Assembly: GCF_014694315.1 (NCBI RefSeq)
Contig: NZ_JAAOXD010000003.1
Span: 615,325 to 679,324, forward strand
Source: Arthrobacter ipis
GTDB lineage: Bacteria > Actinomycetota > Actinomycetes > Actinomycetales > Micrococcaceae
DNA: 64,000 nucleotides
Reading direction: 5' to 3'
This document shows, piece by piece, positions 43,426 to 51,639 of the stretch. The position numbers and the translations under genes were made by a program. The notes under the pieces are model-generated. The model was not told the DNA's origin. It was given only the letters and a program-made list of their open reading frames with translations, and did no database searches. Every line of letters begins with the position of its first letter. The first letter of the stretch is position 1.

Positions 43426-44844
43426 GTGAATAGGACCAGAGGCCACGTCAGGGCGGGCGTTCTAGCGGCGGTGTCCTTGGCGGCGGCCTTCTTGGTGTCC
43501 TGCACGTCCGGCAACGGTCAACCACCCGCACCAAGCGCCGACGTCGACCACCATAACATCACGGTCTGGACCACCGAGACGCTTCCGGACCGCATGACCA
43601 AGCTTCGGGTCGTCATCGAGGGTTTCACCGCGGCCACAGGCATCAAGGCTGACCTTGTGGGTGTGCCCCCGCACCGCTTTAATCAGGTCTTGACCTCCTC
43701 GGCCGCTTCAGGTGACCTTCCCGACGTGATGGCTTCCCTGTCGCTGGGGCAGGTCCGGACCATGGCGGCGGCTGGCCACATCAACTACAAGACAAACGCG
43801 GACATAGTGCAAAGCCTCGGGGAACAAACGTGGACCGCCCGGGCACTGGAACTGACGCGCGGAAACGGCCACCAGTTGGCCGTTCCCGGCTCCGCCTGGC
43901 AGCAGCTGATCTATTACCGCAAGGACCTCTTCGCCGAGGCTGGATTGAAGGCGCCCCGGACGTACGCGGACGTTATAGCCGCGGCCAGGAAGCTGAATTC
44001 CCCGGAACTGGCGGGCATTGTCGCGGCCAACAAGACCGGCCAGGCTTTCACGCAGCAGTCCTTTGAGCACATCGCACACGGAAACGGCTGCGAGATGATC
44101 GATGCCAAGGACCGCATCACGTTCGACAGCCCGCAGTGCGTGGCGGCGCTCGCCTTCTACCGCGACCTGCTCAGGGACTACTCCAGGGCCGGCATCCAGG
44201 ACGTTGATACGGTGCGGACCGCATACTTCGCCGGCAAGGCCGCCATGGCCATCTGGCCCACGCACATGCTCGATGAGTTGGCTGGCACCCGCGTCGACGC
44301 CCGGCCCAGTTGCCCCGAATGCAGCAACGACCCGCTGTTCCTGGCACGGAACACCGGGGTACTCACCGGTCTCCAGGGGCCCAACGGACAGCGGCCGGCG
44401 CACTTCGGTGAAGTGATCTCGTGGACCGTGACAGCTGATTCGGATACCGAACCTGCCCGCCGGTTCGTGGAGTACTTCCTGACCGACGGCTACGCCGACT
44501 GGCTGGCAATCGCACCGGAGGAGCGGGTGCCAGTGCGCTCCGGCAGCGCCGCGAATCCGGCCGAGTACGCGGAGGCCTGGATGTCCCTTCCCGTGGCAAC
44601 GGGAAGGACTGAGCAGTTCGGCAGCGTCTACGGAAGGGACGTTCTCTCCGCCGTGCTGCAGGGCTCCGAGGATCTGGAGCACTGGGGGATTGTCCAGGGC
44701 CAAGGCGACCTTACCGGTGCCGCTATGAACGAACTGCCAATAGCGAATGCAGTCAGCGACGTTGCAGCGGGCCGGGCCGAGCCGCAGGCCGCAGCCGCCC
44801 AGGCCGCCGCCTCCCTCCGGTCCATCCTGAAGTCGATGAAGTGA
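43426..44844 (+). CDS. Extracellular solute-binding lipoprotein (sugar ABC type)
   Basis: A protein of 472 residues starting with GTG, with GGAG six bases upstream. The signal peptide ends in the lipobox-like FLVSC, so it is lipid-anchored outside. The mature start NITVWTTETLPDRM and the GIKADLVGVPPHRFNQVLTS and YYRKDLFAEAGLKAP segments are the usual family 1 solute-binding protein pattern for carbohydrates. It probably delivers an oligosaccharide or polyol to an ABC importer. No permease or ATPase genes are nearby, so it is an orphan component in this window. Confidence 0.9.
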   Translation: MNRTRGHVRAGVLAAVSLAAAFLVSCTSGNGQPPAPSADVDHHNITVWTTETLPDRMTKLRVVIEGFTAATGIKADLVGVPPHRFNQVLTSSAASGDLPDVMASLSLGQVRTMAAAGHINYKTNADIVQSLGEQTWTARALELTRGNGHQLAVPGSAWQQLIYYRKDLFAEAGLKAPRTYADVIAAARKLNSPELAGIVAANKTGQAFTQQSFEHIAHGNGCEMIDAKDRITFDSPQCVAALAFYRDLLRDYSRAGIQDVDTVRTAYFAGKAAMAIWPTHMLDELAGTRVDARPSCPECSNDPLFLARNTGVLTGLQGPNGQRPAHFGEVISWTVTADSDTEPARRFVEYFLTDGYADWLAIAPEERVPVRSGSAANPAEYAEAWMSLPVATGRTEQFGSVYGRDVLSAVLQGSEDLEHWGIVQGQGDLTGAAMNELPIANAVSDVAAGRAEPQAAAAQAAASLRSILKSMK

Positions 44845-44862
44845 GCCAGTGGCCTGAGCTTT

Positions 44863-44924
44863 TTTCCGCTGGTTGAACTGGTCGAGACCGAGGATTTCGA
44901 CAAAGCTCCATCAGCTGTCCAGTC
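44863..44924. repeat. REP-like CCGCTGGTTGAAC element
   Basis: TTTCCGCTGGTTGAACTGGT (44865-44884) continues CGAGACC and matches the unit at 24189 in 22 of 27 positions or more. A degenerate inverted arm ATTTCGACAAAGCTCCATCA follows. It fills the convergent gap between the solute-binding protein and nnrD genes. Confidence 0.65.
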
Positions 44925-44927
44925 AGC

Positions 44928-45908
44928 CTAGGTGGCCAGTTCCATCAGGAGCGGGGGCAGCTCGTCAGCCAGTTCCCGAGCCAGATAGCCCAGGCTGCCC
45001 ACCCGGCTGGCGAGCCTGTCGCCTGCCGCGGCGTGAAGATGCGTGCCCCAGCAGGCGGCCTGGGCGTCGCTGGTGCCCCGCGCGCGGAGTCCGGCAATCG
45101 CACCCGCCAGAATGTCGCCGCTGCCGGAAGTCCCCAGCCCGCCGTAGCCGGTAGTGATTTCCCAGTGGTCTCCGGTGTCCGGGGAGTCAACGCCGGGGGA
45201 GCCTGTTCCCGGTTCGCCGCCGTCGGGGTTTCCCAGGCGAGGCCCGGCAATGACGCCCTGGCAGCTCACTACCGCCCGGTACTTCCGGGCGAGCTCGACG
45301 ACGTCGGCCGCCAAGTCCCCAGTATCCCGGCCCAGCAAAATCCCGGCCTCGGTGGGGTTCGGCGTGAGGATCAGCCGCCCCGTCCATGGGCCCAGTTCGT
45401 CAAGCAGCCGGGGGAGGGCGCCCAGGGCGTACGCGTCGAGCACAATTGTCGGAGCATCACCCGGATCCCGGGAGGACTCATGCCGCAGCAGACCGCGGAG
45501 GAGCGCCTCGGTCTGCTCGATGTCGTCCAGTCCCGGGCCGATCAGGACGGCATCTGCGCCATCGAAGTCCTCGAGCAGGTTTTCCAGCCCGGCAGCACCC
45601 ACGGAACCACCCGCGGACTGGGGCAATCCGATCACCCCTGCCTCCGGCAACGTCACCGCCAGCTGAACGGCCACTGACTCCGCCACGGCCAGGGTCACCC
45701 GGCCGGCTCCGGCGCGAAGTGCGGCGGTGCCGGCGAGCAATGCGGCACCCGGAGTCCGCCTCCCGCCGCCGATGACCAGCACCGCGCCGCGGGAGTATTT
45801 GTCGGAACCCGCCGAGGGCAGCGGCCAGCTGCGCAGCAGCGTGGGCGTGATCAGGGTGGCAGCCGTGCCGGCGGCAGCCGCCCTGGCAGGCTCAGCGCGG
45901 GTGGACAT
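44928..45908 (-). CDS. nnrD: ADP-dependent NAD(P)H-hydrate dehydratase
   Basis: A protein of 326 residues of the ribokinase-like fold. KYSRGAVLVIGGGRRTPGAA (about 36-55) is the family start, LIGPGLDD the mid motif, VLDAYALGALP the substrate block and ILTPNPTEAGILLG the next. The ATP/ADP-binding GYGGLGTSGSGDILAG contains the catalytic Asp (GSGD). It repairs NAD(P)HX made by hydration of NAD(P)H. The partner epimerase (NnrE) is not adjacent. It overlaps the histidine phosphatase gene by 17 bp and is translated behind it. Confidence 0.93.
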   Translation of the reverse strand: MSTRAEPARAAAAGTAATLITPTLLRSWPLPSAGSDKYSRGAVLVIGGGRRTPGAALLAGTAALRAGAGRVTLAVAESVAVQLAVTLPEAGVIGLPQSAGGSVGAAGLENLLEDFDGADAVLIGPGLDDIEQTEALLRGLLRHESSRDPGDAPTIVLDAYALGALPRLLDELGPWTGRLILTPNPTEAGILLGRDTGDLAADVVELARKYRAVVSCQGVIAGPRLGNPDGGEPGTGSPGVDSPDTGDHWEITTGYGGLGTSGSGDILAGAIAGLRARGTSDAQAACWGTHLHAAAGDRLASRVGSLGYLARELADELPPLLMELAT

Positions 45909-46698
45909 TGGCGTCCCCGGAGTGTTCGGTCACTTCGACGCCCTGCTCCATAAGGTGGTCGGCCTCGTTGAAACTGTCCAGCGTCCACGGGCCCACACCG
46001 TCCGGCCGCACATAGCGGGTCAGCGAGGCGTTCAGGACCGGGGTGCTGGCCGCCACGTCCAGGAGCTCCCGTTCGGACATGCCTTCGAGGATGTAGCGGA
46101 ACAGCATGACGACGGCGTCGTGGCAGACCAGCATCACCCGGTGGCCGCTGCCCAGCGCGTTCAGTTCACCGATCACGGAGCGAAGCCGCAGTGCCACGTC
46201 CGCCCACGATTCCCCACCAGGCGGGCGGTAGTAGAACTTGCCCAGCCACCGCCGTCGTTCTGCTTCCTGGGGAAGCCGGGTTTCCACGCCAAAGGCGGTG
46301 AGCATGTCAAGGATGCCCAGTTCGCGGTCGCGGAGGCGTTCGTCCGAGCGGACGGGGACGTGCCAGCCGGCCGTCTCCACGGCGATCTCTGCTGTTTGGT
46401 AGGCGCGCATGTAGGGGGAGGAGATGACGACGTCGGGCCGGCGGTCCTCGGGAACCGCCGCCAGTGAGCGGCCCAGGGCCGTCACCTGCTCCCGTCCTGT
46501 TGAGGAAAGCTCGACGTCGGCATCACGGGCCGGGACCGCGATCACCTCGGCGCCCGAAACCGTTGCGTCGGTGGCGGCCACGTTGCCCTGGCTCTCGCCG
46601 TGCCGGATCAGGATGAGTTCCACGGCACCGGCTGTCCAGGCAGCGGGTACCGGGGCATCCTTGTGCGTTCCGTCAGCGGAGGTTCCGTTCTGTCCCAC
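45892..46698 (-). CDS. Histidine phosphatase family protein
   Basis: A protein of 268 residues. VELILIRHGESQGN (about 26-39) is the phosphohistidine motif of the phosphoglycerate mutase-like superfamily, with the second His in MLVCHDAVVMLFRYIL and acid residues in LRDRELGILDML. It acts in the cytosol on an unknown phosphate ester; the length and motif are more phosphatase- than mutase-like. It is the first gene of a two-gene unit with nnrD. Confidence 0.88.
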   Translation of the reverse strand: MGQNGTSADGTHKDAPVPAAWTAGAVELILIRHGESQGNVAATDATVSGAEVIAVPARDADVELSSTGREQVTALGRSLAAVPEDRRPDVVISSPYMRAYQTAEIAVETAGWHVPVRSDERLRDRELGILDMLTAFGVETRLPQEAERRRWLGKFYYRPPGGESWADVALRLRSVIGELNALGSGHRVMLVCHDAVVMLFRYILEGMSERELLDVAASTPVLNASLTRYVRPDGVGPWTLDSFNEADHLMEQGVEVTEHSGDANVHPR

Positions 46699-46795
46699 GA
46701 TTGCGCTCCCGTTCAGCCTAGGCCTGCGAATTTTCCACGTTACTAGTGCCGTACCCGGAATGTCAGCGGAGTAATCACCCGCGGCATAACCCTCG

Positions 46796-46890
46796 ACGCT
46801 TCCTCAGGCGGTACGTGAGGAAGCGTTGGCCCGAAACGTGCAGGAGGTGAGGAAGCGTTGGGCCGAAACCTGCAGGAGGTGAGGAAGCGT
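46796..46890. repeat. Three 32-bp-phased TGAGGAAGCGT repeats plus inverted copy
   Basis: TGAGGAAGCGT starts at 46816, 46848 and 46880, exactly 32 bp apart. The first two full 32-bp units differ at only two positions. An inverted copy (ACGCTTCCTCA, 46796-46806) makes an 11-bp stem with the first. The last copy abuts the stop codon of the next gene. It is a sibling of the clusters at 12236 and 12810. Confidence 0.88.
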
Positions 46891-47054
46891 CAGGGGATGC
46901 GTTTGCCGCCCGAGCGGTTGAGGAAGAACACCAGCACGGCTGCCAGCAGGAGGACCGGCGCCACCCAGAGGAGGAAGGCCACCGCCTTGATGACGGCGCC
47001 CACGACGAAAAACGCCACCGCGACGGCAACGATGATCCATAAAAGTTTTCTCAT
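46890..47054 (-). CDS. Small two-helix membrane protein, 54 residues
   Basis: From ATG 47054, with AAGGGG seven bases upstream, it is MRKLLWIIVAVAVAFFVVGA followed by AVAFLLWVAPVLLLAAVLVF and the tail NRSGGKRIP. Nearly the whole protein is hydrophobic, giving two membrane helices with a basic C-terminus. Function is unknown. It lies 25 bp after the LCP gene stop and is probably in that operon. Confidence 0.75.
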   Translation of the reverse strand: MRKLLWIIVAVAVAFFVVGAVIKAVAFLLWVAPVLLLAAVLVFFLNRSGGKRIP

Positions 47055-47079
47055 CGGATTCCCCTTGTTTGCGAGCGTC

Positions 47080-48183
47080 TCACTTCCCCAGCGCGGCGGC
47101 GTACTGCCCCACCCTGTCCTTGCCCAGCGCCGCTCCAACCTGGGCGATGGCGCCATAGTCCGGCAGGATGATCGACTGCCCGTCCGTGCTGGTCCCAAAT
47201 CCCGCCGTCGGAAGCGTGAAGGAGACCGCGTCCTCCAGCCGGACATTCCGCAGGCTGTAAGCGAGGCTGGCCAGCGTCGCAGCGTTGAGGCCCTTGTCCA
47301 CCGTGATGTACTTGGACGCCGTATTGACCAGCTTGTACAGCGTCACCGGGTTCGCCAGGGTGCGGGCGGAGAGCAGCTTGGCCAGGGTGGAGCGCAGGAA
47401 AAGCTGCTGGTTGGCGACCCGGTGGAAGTCACCGTCGGCAAACGCGTAGCGCTCGCGGACGAACTCGAGGGCACGCTGGCCCTGGAGCTTGATCACGCCG
47501 GCGGGGAAGTGCTGGTGCGTGTCGAAGCTGGCCGTGAACTCCACCGGATTATTGACATCCACGCCGCCGAGCGCCTCGGTGATGCCCCTGAAGCCTTCGA
47601 AGTCGATCATGACGGCGTGCTGGATTTTCTGCCCGAACAGCGATTCCACTGTTTTCACGGCGAGCGGCATGCCGCCCTGCTCCAGCGAGGCGTTGATCTT
47701 GGCTTCGCCATATCCGGGGATCGGAACCCACAGGTCACGCATGAGCGAGATGCCGTAGGCGTGTCTGCCGTCAGCCGCGAGGTGCACGAGAATCATGACG
47801 TCCGAGCGCTGGTTCGGCAGGCCGTTGGGCGCGGGGGCGTCGCCTTTACGGTGATCGCTGCCGATGAGCAGGATGTTCATCGGCAGCGTGGGCGGAGGTG
47901 GCGGCTTCACCGGTTTTGGCGCCGGCTTCACCGGTTTGCTGGGCGAAGGCTTGGCGGTGGCTGTCTGCGGGGGGCTTTCCGGGGCCGCGCTGATCTCTGT
48001 CTTGGCGGTCTGGGTATTCCAGATCTGCGCCACATTGAACAGGAAGCCGCCGGCCACCAAGGCAATCCCGAGCAGCCCTGCCAAAACTACGTTGCGTATG
48101 GTCCGCTTGGGTTTGGCGTCGCCATTGGCGCCTGGAGCGGGGTCGCCGTTGCCCCCTGCTCCCGGACTGTTCCGGGATTTCAT
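47080..48183 (-). CDS. LCP (LytR-CpsA-Psr) family cell-wall ligase
   Basis: A protein of 367 residues. It has a short cytoplasmic tail, one membrane helix (NVVLAGLLGIALVAGGFLF, about 31-49), a Pro/Lys linker and the LCP domain. The domain shows ILLIGSDHRKGD, RSDVMILVHLAADGRHAYGI, SLMRDLWVPIPGYGEAKINA and VDVNNPVEF. The Arg and Asp residues that bind pyrophosphate are present. It attaches teichoic acid, arabinogalactan-like or other glycopolymers to peptidoglycan. It is followed by the 54-residue membrane protein. Confidence 0.93.
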   Translation of the reverse strand: MKSRNSPGAGGNGDPAPGANGDAKPKRTIRNVVLAGLLGIALVAGGFLFNVAQIWNTQTAKTEISAAPESPPQTATAKPSPSKPVKPAPKPVKPPPPPTLPMNILLIGSDHRKGDAPAPNGLPNQRSDVMILVHLAADGRHAYGISLMRDLWVPIPGYGEAKINASLEQGGMPLAVKTVESLFGQKIQHAVMIDFEGFRGITEALGGVDVNNPVEFTASFDTHQHFPAGVIKLQGQRALEFVRERYAFADGDFHRVANQQLFLRSTLAKLLSARTLANPVTLYKLVNTASKYITVDKGLNAATLASLAYSLRNVRLEDAVSFTLPTAGFGTSTDGQSIILPDYGAIAQVGAALGKDRVGQYAAALGK

Positions 48184-48237
48184 GATCGGACGGTACCACC
48201 AAAAGTCGCCCGTGAGAACGACGGCGGCCGGCCGGTT

Positions 48238-48861
48238 TTAGGAGGGCGCGTTCAGCCGGGCGAAACGCAGGATGGAGATGATCGCCGGGGCCAGTTGGTC
48301 TTCCATCTGCCGGTAGTACTCGTCGCTGCGGCGGTAGGGGTCAACGACGTCGTTGTCCGCGGCGTCCGGGGCCAGCGCGAGGTGCCTCACGGATGCTGCC
48401 CGGGCGGGAAGCTTGCGCCACAGCTTGGTGTTGGCCGCGAGCCGTTCCCCGTTGAGGCCGTCGCTCCGGGGTGCCTGGTCTTCACGTTCCTCCAGGACGT
48501 CGAGCATCCTGGCAAACTCTCGGATGGTGAAGGTGCGCTTCAGCAGCGAGGCATCCAGCTGGAGCACCTCGCCCCGGTGTCCGGAGGTCATGGTGAGAAC
48601 CAGGTCCACGTTCCGAAGAATCTTGCCCGACAGTTGGCGTGCCGCGAAGCCCTCAGCCGTGCCGCCAAAAGTGTGGATGATGTCCGCGGAGAGCGGCTGG
48701 ACGGGGTCGCCCACCAGGGCGCGGGTTCCGGCGCTGCGCACCTCGAAGCCGCCGGGGAGCACCTGGTCAAGGCCGGCCTGGAGCAGGCGTTCCGCCACGG
48801 GGGAACGGCAAATGTTGCCCGTGCAGACGGTCAGGATTCGGACTGGCGACGGCGATTCCAC
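48238..48861 (-). CDS. Low-molecular-weight protein tyrosine phosphatase
   Basis: A protein of 207 residues, longer than the usual 150-160. The P-loop CTGNICRS (about residues 13-20) is the Cys-X5-Arg motif. The general acid Asp is in VDPYRRSDEYYRQM. It is located just upstream of the LCP gene on the same strand (54-bp gap), a pairing common where phosphotyrosine controls wall-glycan assembly. A Wzc-like kinase is not in the window. Confidence 0.92.
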   Translation of the reverse strand: MESPSPVRILTVCTGNICRSPVAERLLQAGLDQVLPGGFEVRSAGTRALVGDPVQPLSADIIHTFGGTAEGFAARQLSGKILRNVDLVLTMTSGHRGEVLQLDASLLKRTFTIREFARMLDVLEEREDQAPRSDGLNGERLAANTKLWRKLPARAASVRHLALAPDAADNDVVDPYRRSDEYYRQMEDQLAPAIISILRFARLNAPS

Positions 48862-49075
48862 GTGTTGGCTCTCTCAGTCTGGCGCGCAGAACAGGGCTGT
48901 CCCACCAATTCAACTTAACACGTGCGCCAGCCCCCCTTCAGGAGGATCATGGTGCGCCTTCCCAAACAACTCCCAGCTTTCTTTCATGCTGCTGCCGGGA
49001 CGGCAGTGCCAGCATGGAGCTGGGACCGGTGGAGCCCGGACCGCGAGCCAACGCTGCTGCAGGAGGCAGGATCCA

Positions 49076-50206
49076 ATGCGAGCTGCTCTGATTCACAGGT
49101 GGGGCCCTCCGGGGTGGGGCCGTCAAGGGCGGCACCGCCCGGGGCGGCGCCGGCGCAGTCCGGGCGGTCGGACGCTCCTCGCGCGTGCCCTGTTGGTGGT
49201 GGCCGCACTCGCGGGCCTTGCTGCCTGCGGAACTGTGCCGTCGCCCACGGCGGCAAGGCCGGGGCACGTGTTCGTGATCAACCTGGAGAACAAGTCCTTC
49301 CGGGATGTCTGGAGCGACCAGTCGGACGCAAAGTACCTTTCCCAGACCCTGCGCCCGCAGGGCGTGCTACTGAGCCGGTACTACGCAATCGGGCACGCCT
49401 CCCTGCCCAACTACATCGCCCAGATTTCGGGACAGCGCCCAAACCCCGCCACCAAGGGCGACTGCCCGGACTATGAGCCGTTTGACTCGGGCGGCACGGC
49501 ATCACTGGGCCAGGCGAAGGGCCGCGGCTGCGTGTACCCCGAGTCCGTGCAGACCGTCGCCGGGCAGTTGAGCGCGGCAGGGAAAACCTGGAAGGGGTAC
49601 ATGGAGGACATGGGCACCCCGTGCCTTCATCCGGAGCCGGGAACCCCGGATTCTAACCATGACGCGCAGGAGGGCCGCCAGTACGCCACCCGGCACAACC
49701 CGTTCGTGTACTTTGCCGGGATCACGTCGTCGCCCGAGTGCCAAGCCAACGACGTCGACTTCTCAATCCTCGGCGCCGATCTCGAAACCGTGGCGAGCAC
49801 GCCGAACCTGTCCTACATCAGCCCCAACCTGTGCAATGACGGGCACGACAACCCGTGCGTTGACGGTCGGGAGGGTGGTCTGGTGTCGGCGGACGCGTGG
49901 CTAGGTAAGCATGTTCCGGAGATCCTGGCCTCCCCGGCGTACAAGCAGGACGGGATGCTGGTCATCACCTTCGACGAGGCGGAGGGGAAGGAACGCGGGG
50001 GTGCTGCGCTGCCCGGGGGAGCAGCGGGCGGACGGATCGGGGCGCTGGTGCTGTCACCGCTGGCCAGGGCAGGCGCCACTTCGGACCGTTTGTACAACCA
50101 CTACAGCCTGCTGGCCAGCATCGAGGACACCTTCGGCCTGCCCTATCTGGGGTACGCTGCGGCCCCGGGGCTGAACCGCTTCGGGTCCGATGTTTTCAGC
50201 CGCTGA
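49076..50206 (+). CDS. Alkaline phosphatase/phosphoesterase family lipoprotein
   Basis: A protein of 376 residues from ATG 49076, with AGGAGG nine bases upstream. A long basic N-region precedes the signal helix and the lipobox LAAC, so it is lipid-anchored. The phosphoesterase (AcpA/phospholipase C-like) domain shows FVINLENKSFRDVW with the metal-binding Glu-Asn, YAIGHASLPNYIAQISG, the mid acid DFSILG and LVITFDEAEG near the C-terminus. It probably cleaves phosphomonoesters or phospholipids outside the cell. The last 64 bp overlap the convergent membrane protein gene. Confidence 0.88.
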   Translation: MRAALIHRWGPPGWGRQGRHRPGRRRRSPGGRTLLARALLVVAALAGLAACGTVPSPTAARPGHVFVINLENKSFRDVWSDQSDAKYLSQTLRPQGVLLSRYYAIGHASLPNYIAQISGQRPNPATKGDCPDYEPFDSGGTASLGQAKGRGCVYPESVQTVAGQLSAAGKTWKGYMEDMGTPCLHPEPGTPDSNHDAQEGRQYATRHNPFVYFAGITSSPECQANDVDFSILGADLETVASTPNLSYISPNLCNDGHDNPCVDGREGGLVSADAWLGKHVPEILASPAYKQDGMLVITFDEAEGKERGGAALPGGAAGGRIGALVLSPLARAGATSDRLYNHYSLLASIEDTFGLPYLGYAAAPGLNRFGSDVFSR

Positions 50207-50613
50207 ACAAGCAGAAATGTCAGCAGCGCCGCCGCGACATGTGCGTACAGCAGCACGTGCAGCGGCTGGGTTGGCACACCGGCCAGCAAGAGGCCGGGGC
50301 CGGTGAACTGCGCCACGGCTGCATGTCCGTGGCCGGCCAGGGTGGTGGCCAGCGGATTGGAAAATAATGCAAATGCCCAGTGAATGACCTGCTGCCCCAC
50401 CCCCGCCAACACCAGCAGGGCCCAGTTCGGAACGCCGATGCGGGTGACGACTGCGCCGGCCAGGCTTAGCAGCGCGGCGGTGGCGACGACGATCGGCGCC
50501 GCAGGCACGGGATGGCCGGACACGGCATGGATTGCCAGGCCCAGGACAACACTGACGGACCCGAAGAGCCAGCCGGCAACAGCAAACTGTGTGCTACTTC
50601 CACGTTTCGCCAT
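50143..50613 (-). CDS. Four-helix membrane protein, unknown family
   Basis: A protein of 156 residues from ATG 50613, with GGAGG seven bases before it. There are about four helices: FAVAGWLFGSVSVVLGLAIH, PIVVATAALLSLAGAVVTRI, WALLVLAGVGQQVIHWAFAL and LHVLLYAHVAAALLTFLLVQ. His residues in the third and fourth helices are notable, but no family is recognised. It converges with and overlaps the phosphoesterase gene by 64 bp. Confidence 0.7.
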   Translation of the reverse strand: MAKRGSSTQFAVAGWLFGSVSVVLGLAIHAVSGHPVPAAPIVVATAALLSLAGAVVTRIGVPNWALLVLAGVGQQVIHWAFALFSNPLATTLAGHGHAAVAQFTGPGLLLAGVPTQPLHVLLYAHVAAALLTFLLVQRLKTSDPKRFSPGAAAYPR

Positions 50614-50706
50614 GGGCCCATCCTCCACCTGCTTGCCCGCCGGTGCCAGTGGGTCCTAGTAGGCTGGCAATGAGAGTCACTCGATCTGCCGTGAGGACAG
50701 TGTGGA

Positions 50707-51270
50707 ATGGCATCACTCATGAATGAGCCAGCAAGGAAGGCCAGTGCCGCGGGTGGGGAGGAAGAATTCATTCCCCAGCGGATTGCCGGCCCGGTGGTGG
50801 CCGGCATCGTGCCCGGGCAGCCGCCCGCCGTGGTGCAAAGCGCCGCCCGGTTGGCGTACTCCCTGAACGTCAAGCTCATCTGTGCCTATGTGGACATCAC
50901 CTCCTACCTCAGCAACGAGCGGGACGACCAGGACCTGCTGCAAACCGCGGGGCAGGAGGGAACGGTTGACGACGCCGAGCAAACCAGCGCCCATCTGAGG
51001 GAGCACCTGCAGGCTGTCCTCGGCAAGGCCGGGATCCGCTGGTCGCTCCTGACCCTTGTCGGGGAACCCGCGCGGGCGCTGGCGCGGCTGGCCGACTCGG
51101 CGGATGCCTCGGTCATTGTGGTGGGCACCCGCGAAGGCAGAGTGGGCGCCCGGCTGGAGCAGTTGCTGCTCGGCTCGGTGGCGGTCCACCTCACGCACCG
51201 GCAGACCCGGCCGGTGGTGGTTGTTCCGCTCGCCCCGCAGCGACGGCCCCGCCCGAAGGAGGACGCCTGA
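50707..51270 (+). CDS. Universal stress protein (UspA family)
   Basis: A protein of 187 residues, one Usp domain with an N-terminal extension of about 25 residues. PVVAGIVPGQPPAVVQSAAR is the first strand-helix. The ATP-binding pattern G-2X-G-9X-G-S is met by GTREGRVGARLEQLLLGSV (about 138-156), and RPVVVVPLAP closes the sheet. It likely binds ATP and responds to stress. GAGG is about ten bases upstream of the first ATG; a second ATG is at 50719. Confidence 0.9.
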   Translation: MASLMNEPARKASAAGGEEEFIPQRIAGPVVAGIVPGQPPAVVQSAARLAYSLNVKLICAYVDITSYLSNERDDQDLLQTAGQEGTVDDAEQTSAHLREHLQAVLGKAGIRWSLLTLVGEPARALARLADSADASVIVVGTREGRVGARLEQLLLGSVAVHLTHRQTRPVVVVPLAPQRRPRPKEDA

Positions 51271-51343
51271 CGCTGTTCCCAAACAACTGACGGTCCAAAC
51301 ACAACCACCATCACCCAGACAAGCTGAACGCGAGGGACTTCAT

Positions 51344-51631
51344 ATGGCCGACCTGATCGATTTTCTGGAAGCGCGGATCGCCGAGGACGAGGCGGATGCC
51401 CGGCGCGGACTGGAGATGGAGGGATCGGCGGGACCCGTCGTCGGCTGGTTCAATCCCGGGCGCGTGCTTTCGGAATGCGCGGCCAAACGGACGATCCTGG
51501 GCAACGTCCCGCTGGTCACCGATGTCGCCACGGCCATCGGCGCCACCAGCGAGTACGTCCTGATGTCCCTCGCCGCCGTCTACAAAGACCATCCTGATTA
51601 CCAGGAAGGGTGGGCAGTCGACGGGCTGTGA
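51344..51631 (+). CDS. DUF6221 family protein
   Basis: A protein of 95 residues from ATG 51344, with GAGGGA seven bases upstream. The pattern MADLIDFLEARIAEDEADAR, NPGRVLSECAAKRTIL and YKDHPDYQEGW is the DUF6221 layout, a family of unknown function mostly from Actinobacteria and their phages. It has no membrane helix. It is 73 bp downstream of the Usp gene on the same strand and could share its transcript. Confidence 0.8.
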   Translation: MADLIDFLEARIAEDEADARRGLEMEGSAGPVVGWFNPGRVLSECAAKRTILGNVPLVTDVATAIGATSEYVLMSLAAVYKDHPDYQEGWAVDGL

Positions 51632-51639
51632 AGGCGGCG

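Noticed and set aside
43179..43514. 111-residue minus-strand frame before the solute-binding gene
   Set aside because: No ribosome site, overlaps the lipoprotein start antisense and shows no domain.
48353..49075. Upstream extension of the phosphoesterase frame
   Set aside because: Overlaps the tyrosine phosphatase gene antisense; the signal peptide and AGGAGG place the start at 49076.
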